From Jaapia argillacea MUCL 33604 (taxonomy: Eukaryota; Basidiomycota; Agaricomycetes; Jaapiales; Jaapiaceae), in NCBI GenBank assembly GCA_000697665.1, contig KL197717.1, forward strand, positions 1,177,428-1,235,001: DNA of 57,574 bases, written 5' to 3'. The notes beneath the pieces are model-generated. The model was not told the DNA's origin. It made no database searches and worked only from the letters and a program-made list of their open reading frames with translations. The position numbers and the translations under genes were made by a program. This document shows, one piece after another, positions 48,391 to 57,574 of this stretch. Every line of letters begins with the position of its first letter. Position 1 is the stretch's first letter.

Positions 48391-49670
48391 TCACTCATCC
48401 CCCTCCTCCTCCCCCTCATCCGCCCACTGCGCATTCCCCTCCTCATCTTTATCCAACTCAATCGCCAAACACCAAAACACCTTTCCCCAAGGATCCTCCT
48501 CCCCTCCTCCGCCCTCTCCAAACCCTTTCCCATGCCTATTACTATTATCGTTCTCATCAGGTTCGACAGGGTTTGACGGCTGACGAGGCGGTGGTCCGCG
48601 TTTCCGTTCGCAACAAACGAACATGACGGGATGGCGGTCCCAGTACCTCATCAAGTCGAAGGTGATACCACCTGGGATGCGAAGAGATAGCTTGGGATCG
48701 AATTCAAGGTAGCTGTAGCAGAAATCTGTTGTGATCACGTCCTAGGGGATGGAATTGGGTGTTAGATGGGTGGAGGGACGAGGGGAGCAGAGGAAGATAC
48801 TCACATCAGGTCCCAGTACTACTTTAGCACGATTATCGGCCGAGCTGAAATAGGCTCGGCGATCTGAGGACGAAGAAAACTCAAATCCTGAATCCTGAAT
48901 GTCGTCTATACTCTTCTTGGGCTTTGCTGTCGTCATGGAATCCTTGACCATATCCTTGAACATTGACGCGGTGGATTGATAACCATTAGTGGATTGTTGT
49001 ACAGGGGTAGTGGCTCCCGTTCCCAAACTGGGGGCGACGGCGAAGTGCAGCTGCGACGTATCCTCTACAAGTGACTTGGGCTTCGAGGGGAAAGGGGGAG
49101 GTTTGGTCTTTGTATCAGAATTAATGCGCGTATAGGCGAGGTAAGGCATCGTTGATATGAGAGGCGAAAGCGCCCAGGGTTTGGTGGGGGACATTATGTC
49201 TTGCTCGAGGGTTGGATCCATGTATCTGTATTGAGCGTTAGAAGAGTGTGGCTGAGTACATGCCGCGTGACCACGTACTTCATTAGTTTGATAGCTGCAG
49301 GGGCAGCTTTGGGAAGCTTAAGTCGGCGTTCGAAAATGTTTCCAAACATGATATCGTCCGCAGAGCGAGGATGAGTGAACCTCCCTGAATAATCGACCGC
49401 AGTTTGTCAGCCTTGGGGTCGAAAGTATAATACGGATAGGCGATACGAACCTTGCAATTGTATACTCCAGGTTATGCCTTTCCTGTCCTCCCTCTCAAAA
49501 TACTCGTGCTCGAGGGTCTTCCCATCTGGACCAGTGGATTTCTTCAGATAGACAAGGATTTGGCCGTCAAAGTCATCTGAAGTGATTCGGTGGGGAATAT
49601 CCGAGTTTACTTGGAGTTCCTCGAGATTAGACGGGGATGATCCTGCCATGATACGGAGGCGTGGTCCCAT
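48391..49670 (-). CDS. DUC1-family (DUF1769) protein, copy 2
   Basis: Minus-strand exons 49451..49670, 49279..49384, 48805..49225 and 48391..48741 give 365 residues. Exons 1 and 2 have exactly the lengths of copy 1 (220 and 106 bases). Conserved blocks: HRITSDDFDGQILVYLK, YFEREDRKGITWSIQLQ, DDIMFGNIFERRLKLP, YMDPTLEQDIMSPTKPWALSP and LRIPGGITFDLMRYWDRHPV. It lacks the Ser-rich run of copy 1 and instead has a Lys/Ser/Thr insert and a long acidic C-terminal tail. Function at the cell cortex is presumed from the family. Confidence 0.83.
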
Positions 49671-51416
49671 AGCGATTTAACGAAGTGATCGTTAGACTTT
49701 ACGTTCTGAGGAATCAAAGAATGATTCAATGTGCTGGGAGAGCGAAGATGGTTGGTGGAGAGGGAAGAGTTTGAATGGACAGGTGTTCTCCATCCATTGA
49801 ACTTATCCTGTCGAAATACGGACCTGTGAAACTGCGCACCAATGACCGCCACTGTCGACGTCATTGTGCGGATCTGGTTGTCCGTCTTGCAGAGAGGAAA
49901 ATAAAACAGAAATTGAGTCGGTGGTCGCTATCAAAATCCTGGGCAACATAACGCAGTAAGATTGTGGTGGTACAGTATAGGCTTGCGAAGGCAGAAACTC
50001 CAAAAACGCGTCCGCTACTCAGAGGCGGGGAGGTTGCCGAGGCTAAGGTCACATGCGTGACGGAAATGTGACAGTCGACGTCATTGTTAGTCACAGTTCG
50101 AAAATCACTTTCAATTCCTGGTCGCAGAATGGGACCAGGTCTCACTCAATATTTGCCTTATGTCGAACAAGCGATGGGCAAGTTGACGCGTGTTGATTGG
50201 TTGCTGATAACTTTTGCTTTGATTGGCTACCCCTCAGTATGATGTAATAGTGTGGTCCATCTTTCAAGTTGTTACAGTCCACCGACGCGTTACCTTCATT
50301 CTCCCTCACCCTGCAACATCATGTTGCGCCGTCGTCGAGTCTGTTCAGTTCACAATGACAAATGTGAGGAAAGAGCTATTTTATACGAGAGTGACCAGGT
50401 TGCCCAGAGGGCGTGATTATTCTGACTTGCACTATATATGCTAGACAACAATTGATCATTTCGGGACGCTACTTAGTCTGTGGTTATGTCGAGTGCTGCA
50501 TCCTACACTGTCAATCCCAACCTATTCCGAGTCCACTAGTCCAGGTGGAGTCGGAGTTCAGTCAAGTTTAACACACCTCGAGGTGGAGGTCAATGAAGAA
50601 GGATCTCCCTCGTACCCGACAGCGCCCAAATGGGATCCCGACTGCCGTGGCGATTAATAGAGGTGAGCCAATGATGTGTACAACGGTCCCCTCACCATAA
50701 CTACTGATCCATCCATATCCAAGTTGACATTCCGGCATGTTTGGAAGCTCAGAGCTTGGCGTGCGTAAGATCAATCTCGAACTAGCTCTCCTTCCATTCC
50801 AGGTATTTTTCGACATGTTGGTGGTTCGTTCTTGATATATGCGCGCATTCAGCGCGGTATGTTTCTCGTCACCGCCACGGACACATCCCGAAGATTCTAT
50901 AAGCTCTCGGAGACTGGTTGTATCTCCTCTGCAACATCGTTGAAGGATCTCGATCCCGAACAAGGTTTCTGGGGTGCACGCTAAGACACCCTGTCCACAA
51001 TTTTCAAACAAGAGCGCCAGCCTCATGGTATACGATACAGTCATTGGTTCTTTATTGATAACCTTCAACGCAGCACGACCTCCCAGCCGGATTGGCTATC
51101 ATTGTTCCAAATAAGCGCCCGTCTTTGTCTTTCGCCAATCGGGATAGACGCCCGGGATTTAGTGCGGTGATCTATCCTAATCCTCTGCTTTCAAGAAACT
51201 TTGATCAAACTTTCGTTCGGGAGCCCCGAGGTTCACTTTTGTTGGGCCTCTCAAACACGGACACTCAGACAGCCACTCATCCGGTCGTGAGGGACAGATC
51301 CATCCTTTTGTTAAGTTAAGATGCAGAGCTGAGTAATCGTCTGGAGTATCATTGTATAAAACGTCGTGGATTGGTTGAATACCACTCCCCTCAATGTCTC
51401 GTTGAGCTGGCTCCCT
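49671..51416. other. Intergenic region, 1.7 kb
   Basis: No supported gene. The 166-codon minus frame at 50568-51068 has no recognisable domain. Divergent promoters of the DUC1-family gene (-) and the membrane protein (+) must lie here. Confidence 0.5.
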
Positions 51417-52709
51417 ATGTTACCAATTTCGTTTTTCTTCGTTCTTTTCTTTCTGCCTCGTTTTGCATCTTCCCATTCCTTGAGAATAGATACCCCGTAC
51501 GTGGATCATCACTGTTCATTGCCTCGATTTGGTCACAATTTCTGTTAGGGATTGCGCTGTTCGATGCGAGACCTTGATGGTCAACTGGTCCGCGGGAACT
51601 GGTTGGTATTATCATCCCATAAAATGGCCGTGCCCTGACTATATCCGCTCTCAATATCAGCACCGTATGCCCTAGTACGTTGGAATAATAATTTTTTTGT
51701 CGCATATGTCAACCAATTCGCCTTCCCATAGAGGTGCCCTCCCACCTGCTCACGAAACGCTCATAGACCATTCTAACTGTCTTCCAGCGTTGTTCTCGTC
51801 AACCTACCGACTTCTTCTCAGGCAATCATGAATTGGAGCTCTGTAGGTCAATCTCCGATACCCTGGTACGTTGGCCTTCCTGGAGGTAATTATGTTCCAC
51901 AATATCTCAATCCCTCCCGCTTACGAAAACACGCATATAGAATCCATGATCATCCTTACGGTAAGCGACTCCGCTGGTGAAATAGCGGTATCCGATCCTT
52001 TCCCTATCCAAGCGAGATGTACGCCGCGTCAGTTTTTTCTCCCTCATCAGGTGCTTTACTGAACCAGAAACTTAATATAGCAACCAGCAATTGCCCTCCC
52101 CAAGATCTTCCCACTCCTTCCCCGCCCATCATATCTCTATCGTCGACTACCCCTCCAAGGTCAGATATACCTGGAATATCCTCGAGCATTTCTACCGGGC
52201 CTTCATCAGCTTCTCCTTCGCCCCCCGCCGCCACGTCCTCGTCCCGCGAGCATCGTATGCTAGCGATAGTGAGCGGAGTGGTCGCCGGAGTTTTCCTTTT
52301 GTGCATGCTTCTAGCAATTGCTTGGGTACTCATTCGGCGTCGTCGTCGTCGTCGCACCTGCCGTTTCAGCCTGGCGTCGTTGGGCGATGTAGGCTTCGGT
52401 CCTACAAAGACCACGCCAATGTATGCTGGAAGTTTACTTCCGTCAGGAGATCAGTTAGTGACATTCAACCAGAACCTCTCTTTCGACGTCGGTCCATCCA
52501 CTTCGACAATCCCTCGCCCCCGTGGACAAGTCCCCCTCCACACCACACGTAGATCCCACTTGTCAGCAACAAACAACAACCAGGGATGTGGCTGGCAGCA
52601 GCGCTGGATGAAGAGTGCGAGTAGCGATCAAGGAGTAATGAGGTCGACCGATGACACACGAGAGTGGCTGGTTTGGAATAGACCAGCTCAAGACTGGGTT
52701 TTGCATTAG
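51417..52709 (+). CDS. Second single-pass membrane protein with Kre9-like N-terminal domain
   Basis: ATG 51417 opens a signal peptide (MLPISFFFVLFFLPRFASS). Exon 1 ends at about 51509. Following short exons encode DCAVRCETLMVNWSAGT, a VLVNLP segment and LTVSDSAGEIAVSDPFPIQA. Together these resemble the beta-sandwich segment of the gene at 41010. The last exon (from about 52020) has a Ser/Pro-rich stalk, a transmembrane helix (MLAIVSGVVAGVFLLCMLLAIAWVL), a run of arginines and a short cytoplasmic tail. It is probably a cell-surface protein of the same family as the gene at 41010, with a much shorter tail. Internal exon boundaries are uncertain. The stop lies about 145 bases from the start of the retrotransposon LTR, which may overlap its 3' end. 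Confidence 0.65.
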
Positions 52710-52854
52710 GATGGTACAAGTTTATATACTACATGACTAGCTAAGAATAGTCCGATGGTGCAATAAGGCGTCATACCGAGATCTTAATGCTACTGGTCAG
52801 AATACTAACGAATGTTCTACGGGTCAGGTGATCAAAAGTAAAAAGAACGTGACA
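52710..52854 (-). repeat. Putative 3' LTR (partial limits)
   Basis: On the minus strand it starts TGTCACG directly after the purine tract, with TATATAAA inside (about 52716-52723), a possible LTR TATA box. R and U5 would then extend leftwards past 52710. The left boundary is therefore unresolved. Confidence 0.5.
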
Positions 52855-52880
52855 TTACCCCCCTCTCAAGGTCCATGTCC

Positions 52881-55800
52881 TCATGGATCGTCATTACAGT
52901 CTAAAATGTCAACAGGCAACATCCGAACCTGCAGAGAACGAAGTATCAGCCGCTCAGGCGGCCTGTAGGCTGGATGCTCCCGATGGAACTTCTTCATTAA
53001 ATCCTCCCTTTGCTCTTTCACGAACTTCCAGTCCATCCATTGATTATCGCCCGAAGGCTGACCTTTCCACTTCACCATATACTGGATACTACCGTTATGT
53101 TCGCGGTATTGGGTGAGGGCTTCGATCTCTTGCTCGGAGCCGTCATGAACGATAGTAGGCGGAGGTGGGGGTAGCTTTTGGTTCTTGAATTCTCCTTTTT
53201 TGTAAGGACGGAAGTAGGCTTCGTTAAAAACAGGGTGGATGCGTCGTTTCCTCCACTCGATGGGAAGAGCGAGTTCGTAAGCGGATCCATGTTGTTTTAT
53301 GATTTTAAAGGGACCATATCGTTTGTCGTCCAACTTTTTCATTGGACGATCTGTCGTGATGTTCGTCGCTTCCAACCAGACCATATCGCCAATCTTGAAT
53401 TGATATGAGTCGGACTTCTTTCGGTCGTAATATAATTTCATCTGTTCTTGCGCCTTAGCCATCGCGGCTTTGGCGTCATCCCAGGTTCGACGCATGCGAT
53501 CGTGAAAGTCTTGTACTGACTCGTTGTTTGCCTTTCGGCGATAATTGACTCCGGTCCAAGGATGTCGGCCGTACAATAGATAGAAAGGAGAGTATCCCGT
53601 AGTGGAGTGAGGTTTGTTGTTATATGCGAATTCAGCCTGGGAGATCCAATCGTACCAATCGTCCTGCAGATGGTTGACGAAAATGCGGAGGTATAACTCG
53701 ACCTCTTGGTTTGCACGTTCCGTTTGTCCGTTGGTCTGCGGATGGTAGGTGGTGGATGGATTCATGCTGATGCCCATGAGACTGTGGAGCTCTTTCATAA
53801 AATTCGACACGAACTGTGTCCCTCGATCGCTAACGACCTTTCGAGGATATCCGAATTCACACCACCACCGGTCGCGGAAGAGTCGAGCTACTCCTGGTGC
53901 AGAGAGTTCCGTAGTGATGGGAAGAAGTCGTATGTTTTTGGCTAAGTGATCGGTGATGACGAGAAGAGCGTCACATCCTTTGGAAACGGGTAATGGACCA
54001 ATGATATCGATCCCGATTATTTCTCCGGGCGAATCCGGTATTTGATTTGGGTGTAAGGGAGCGTGTGTAGCACCTCGACGAGGTTTCGCGCGTTGACAAT
54101 CAACACATCCTTCGACGTACTTTTTGACGTCATGGTGAATTGTGGGCCACCAATAATCTCGTATAATTAGTTGATGTGTTTTGGCGGCACCAGGATGTCC
54201 TGCTTCGGGTACGTCGTGATGATGTCGAATGATCTCTTCGCGGATCGTCGGGTCTTTCGGTACGTATATTCTGTCTTTCCATTCTATTATTCCATCATGC
54301 TCCTCAAAGCCTGGCTTCTTTGTTTGAAGAGCAATCTCCACCGATTTATCAGTTTTCCTCCTGGCATGTTTTATCATCCCCAAGATGGCGGTATCACTTC
54401 CTTCGAATACGATCTCGTTGGACCTCATCCAATGTTGGAACCAATGCGGTTTTAGCATCGTGATGTCTTTGTTATCATCTTCTCTTCCGTCGTCATGATC
54501 AATTCGACGAGACAGTAAGTCGGCTTTAGTATTTTCCTTGCCGGCTTTATGTTGAAGAGTAAAATGATATTCGGCTAACTCCGTGTACCAACGTGCTTGT
54601 CTTTGATTGAGTTTTTGCGGAGATCGGAAGTATGTAAGGTTTTGATGATCGGTGAGAACTTCGAATTCTTGTTCTGCGCCGAGGAGATAATGTCGCCATT
54701 CCCTGAGGGCTTTCATTATTGCAAGCATTTCTTTGTCGTAAATTTCGTAATTTCGTTCGGCGTCGTTCATAGATTTGGACATGAAAGCGATTGGAACCCA
54801 TTTTCCTTCTTGATGCTGTGAGAGTACAGCCCCTACAGCATAGTTGGAAGCGTCCGTCTCCACACGATATTTGTCGGTGTTGGTTGGATGATGAAGGACG
54901 GGTGTTGATGTGATCGCTGATTTGAGCTTCTCAAAAGCTTGTTGTTGACTATCCGTCCAACGGAAGTCGGTCTTGCCGGTGAGGTCGTTTAAGGGTCGTG
55001 CGATCTCACTAAACCCTTTGATGAAACGTCGATAGAAATTGCAAAATCCGAGGAAGGATTGGACATCTCGTTTGGACTTCGGCAAAGGCCATCCGAGTAC
55101 TCCCTGTACTTTGACCGGATCGAGAGAGATTTGTCCTGTGGATATGATATGTCCTAAGTATTCCACAGTTTCCTTCTCGAATTCGCATTTCTCCGGTTTG
55201 AGATATAATTTATGTTGCCGAAGAATCTCCAGAACTCGTCTAGTGATTCTTCGGTTTTCCTCCTGGGTTTTGGTGAATATTAATATATCGTCCATGTAAA
55301 CGATGACATGTCCTTCGTTGATTAGTTCACGGAAGATTTCGTTCATCATGGTCTGAAACGTGGCAGGGGAATTGGTTAACCCAAAGAACATGACCAGAGG
55401 TTCGAACAATCCTCGGTTTGTCCTGAAGGCCGCCTTCCATTCGTCTCCTTCCTTGATGCGGATGTTGTTGTATCCCCAGCGAACATCGAGTTTCGTGAAG
55501 TACTTGGCGTCTTTTAGTTTATCAAATAATTCTCCAATGAGTGGAAGTGGATAACGATTCTTGATCGTCATCTCGTTGAGCTTTCGGTAATCCTGTACCG
55601 GTCGCAATCGTCCATCTTTTTTCTTGACAAAGAAGAAAGGTGAAGCCATGGGAGATTTTGAGGGTCTGATACGTCCAGTTTTCAGGTTTTCCTCTAGGAA
55701 CTCGTCGAGCTCCTTCTGTTCGCTTGGCGATAGTGGGTATAATTTACAGTCCGTAGGTTTGGATCCTGCCTTTAGTTCTATGGCATGATCCCAGATCCGC

Positions 55801-56890
55801 GAGTCGGGAGTATTTTCGAAATCCTCCTTAGTGAAGACGTCTGTGAAGTCGTGAAACTGCGGAGATACAATCTCTTTCCAGTGCTTCTTTTCACGTTTGG
55901 CTTCTGCGTCGATAGCCAATTGTGTCGACAATGTACCAGTGGCTCGTGCGAGATTAGGCTGAAAATGAGCAACAAAGACTCTATCTCCCTCTCTAAGGTG
56001 AGATTCCAGATCACCACCGTCGCCATCAGGGAAATCAACCAAATCCAGTCCCAGACTGTGCCCAACGTCCACCCTGCGCAGCAGAGCCGGGGCCATGCCA
56101 CAAGTTGAGGGGCAACGACTAAAGGTCAGGGTATTGTCGATCCAATTGATGTCAGGGTTGTGCTTGGCAAGCCAATCATACCCAATAAAAATATTATGAC
56201 GTGCCAATGTCGTTACACACAGGGAAATCGATTCCGTGTGTCCAAACATTTCCAACTCAACTTGGCAATAGCGAGTGATGGAAGTAGAATTACGTGTACC
56301 GTCGGTATTGTAAACGGCCGCAGGCCTGGCAAACTCGATGGTATCCAGACCAAGCTTGTCAACGTACTTGGCGTCGATTGCTGAGAAGGTACATCCCGAA
56401 TCAATTAGGGCTTTCTCAGAGCAGACTTCCTGAGTCTGAAGGTTTTTGATTCGTACGTCAACGTCCAGTTCGAACCCCTGATTCTTGGTGGTTTTACGAA
56501 TCCAACAATACTTGCGAGATTCTCGCAACTCGGCCACAGCTTCCACAGGATCAGGTGAGGACATCAATTCCTTGATGATCTGTGGTGATGCGACTTCCGA
56601 GCGTCTAGCTCTAGGAGTCCATCGTCGAAGCATAGCGAGTTGATCTTTTTGGTTACGCTCCTTCATGGAAGACCAAAAATGTTCAGCGGTTCGGGTGCGT
56701 AGTTGTTTTAATGAGGTTTTATCGAGTCCGATACCTGTGGGGGAGTCAGGGATTAGATTCACCGTGGTACCCGTATCTACTTCTATGGTACAGTCCGTAT
56801 CGAATGCGCTATCATAATTTAACGGTGAGTATCTAGAACCTGAAGAAAGAATGTTCTGTCGATAATCGGTATCGTTAACTATCGACTGGG
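52881..56890 (-). CDS. Ty3/gypsy Pol polyprotein (protease, RT, RNase H, integrase, chromodomain)
   Basis: An open frame of about 1,330 codons without an ATG near its start. It is open from the gag stop region in the -1 frame, and its first GTG is at 56762. Numbering from there: aspartic protease with DSG (D121); reverse transcriptase with VQDYRKLN, LDVRWGYNNIRI and YMDD (489-492); RNase H with ETDAS and the DKEMLAIMKAL block; integrase with an HHCC zinc-binding region (HHHDVPEAGH...CVDCQ) and the D,D-35-E core (GIDIIGPL, VSDRGTQF, PQTNGQTERANQ). A C-terminal chromodomain (YMVKWKGQPSGDNQW) would bind modified histones and guide integration. No ATG and the -1 overlap suggest expression as Gag-Pol by ribosomal frameshifting. 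Confidence 0.93.
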
Positions 56891-57574
56891 GTAAAAAGAT
56901 TGGGGAATCACAGAAGGATCGTCCGGAAGAGAATTAGGGTCATCTTCTTCATCTACATATTCCGTAGCTACTTGGTCCGTCAATTCCTGTCCTTGTGCGT
57001 TCTCATAGTCCATTTGCTCTACACTTGTTTTTTGATTTAGTGCATCCAGAAGGTTGCGGATTTCCGCAAGTTCTTCTGGGGTATACTGCACGAACATTTC
57101 CCGAGATCGTTCCACGATGGGACGTTTCGGTTGCGGGCAATCCCGCGCGAAGTGGCCTTTTTGTTGACAGTTATAGCAAACTGCCGAGGCACGTGCACGA
57201 CTCAAGTCCATTGGCTGACCACTGCCTCCAAACGTTATGCCCGTGCCGGTTCTCCGGTTTTGCGTATTCTGGCCGGATCCAGATTGTGAAGGTGGGGGTC
57301 CAGGTGGCGGACGATATTGCTGCGGGGCGAATGGTCGAGGAGGCTGATTGCGTTGTACGAATACCGTTTGAGGGCGAGGGACGAAAGGGCGTGCTTGGGC
57401 CGAAAGTTGGTGTTGACGATGTTGTGCATTGAACTGTCGCGTTGCTTCGTCGATTCGGATTATCCATGCAGCGTATGCCACGAAGCTAGTTGGCGGTTTC
57501 GTGATCCCTGTCTCTATCTTCCTGATGATTTCCACGTTTACGTTCCGCTTGAAGTTGTCAATGTGGAAGGCGTC
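56879..57574 (-). CDS. Ty3/gypsy Gag, C-terminal part
   Basis: An open frame reaching the window edge; no ATG is present inside the window, so the true start is outside. It has a Gln/Pro-rich middle and a CCHC zinc knuckle (CYNCQQKGHFARDC, about 57137-57178), the nucleic-acid-binding mark of nucleocapsid. It ends in TAG at 56879-56881, overlapping pol in the -1 frame. Confidence 0.9.
   Translation of the reverse strand, partial: DAFHIDNFKRNVNVEIIRKIETGITKPPTSFVAYAAWIIRIDEATRQFNAQHRQHQLSAQARPFVPRPQTVFVQRNQPPRPFAPQQYRPPPGPPPSQSGSGQNTQNRRTGTGITFGGSGQPMDLSRARASAVCYNCQQKGHFARDCPQPKRPIVERSREMFVQYTPEELAEIRNLLDALNQKTSVEQMDYENAQGQELTDQVATEYVDEEDDPNSLPDDPSVIPQSFYPSR

Larger units (their letters stand above)
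52710..57574 (-). mobile_element. Ty3/gypsy chromodomain retrotransposon (chromovirus), truncated by window edge
   Basis: On the minus strand the order is gag (57535 to 56879, continuing off the edge), pol (to 52881), a polypurine tract (GAGAGGGGGG, about 52858-52867) and a TGTCACG start of the 3' LTR at 52854. The order protease, reverse transcriptase, RNase H, integrase, chromodomain is that of Ty3/gypsy chromoviruses. The inner end of the LTR cannot be fixed without the 5' LTR, which lies outside the window. I set the left limit at 52710 only as the end of the neighbouring gene. No stop or frameshift interrupts pol, so the copy may be recent. Confidence 0.9.

Noticed and set aside
50568-51068. 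166-codon minus-strand open frame
   Set aside because: No recognisable motif, no supporting splice structure and no flanking gene context.

Overview
The window is a piece of a filamentous basidiomycete genome, most likely a mushroom-forming fungus (Agaricomycetes). The evidence is many short GT-AG introns of about 50-80 bases, CT-rich promoters, and gene families typical of Agaricomycetes: F-box/LRR proteins, fungal kinase-like proteins, TPR-CHAT proteins, stand-alone sesquiterpene synthases and KDZ-type transposons. I cannot fix the order or species. Exon joins given here were read by eye from reading frames and splice signals.

Layout, left to right. 0.5-7 kb holds a 5'-incomplete F-box/LRR gene, an intact G3BP/Nxt3-like stress-granule gene and a kinase-like gene. 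7.4-21.9 kb is a tandem array of three copies of one F-box gene, invaded twice. A 2,988-base CACTA-like non-autonomous element (TSD GAGG) lies between copies 1 and 2. A 5,774-base KDZ-type element splits copy 2 inside its coding sequence. The KDZ-type element carries a CxC5/CxC6-KDZ gene (minus strand, with an in-frame stop) and a second gene with an N-terminal Cys/His cluster and an RTC4-like C-terminus. Both elements have inverted terminal repeats and arrays of short subterminal motifs.

22.7-31.7 kb holds a multi-exon DUF3433 membrane protein gene and a Fus3/Kss1-type MAP kinase. The 3' half of the former and all of the latter were duplicated in tandem (about 3.7 kb). This gave a second intact MAPK gene, with three residue differences, and a broken DUF3433 fragment. 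32.2-35.9 kb encodes a large TPR-CHAT putative caspase-like protease, followed by another F-box gene on the minus strand.

38.9-52.7 kb looks like an old inverted duplication: DUC1-family gene (+), Kre9-like membrane protein (+), sesquiterpene synthase (+), then sesquiterpene synthase (-), DUC1-family gene (-) and another Kre9-like membrane protein (+). The two terpene synthases converge and each has a TATA box. 52.8 kb to the right edge is a chromodomain Ty3/gypsy retrotransposon on the minus strand, cut by the window edge.

The strongest candidate for something undescribed is the KDZ-type element with its RTC4-domain passenger gene. Its two termini, target-site duplication and empty-site paralogues are all visible in this window.
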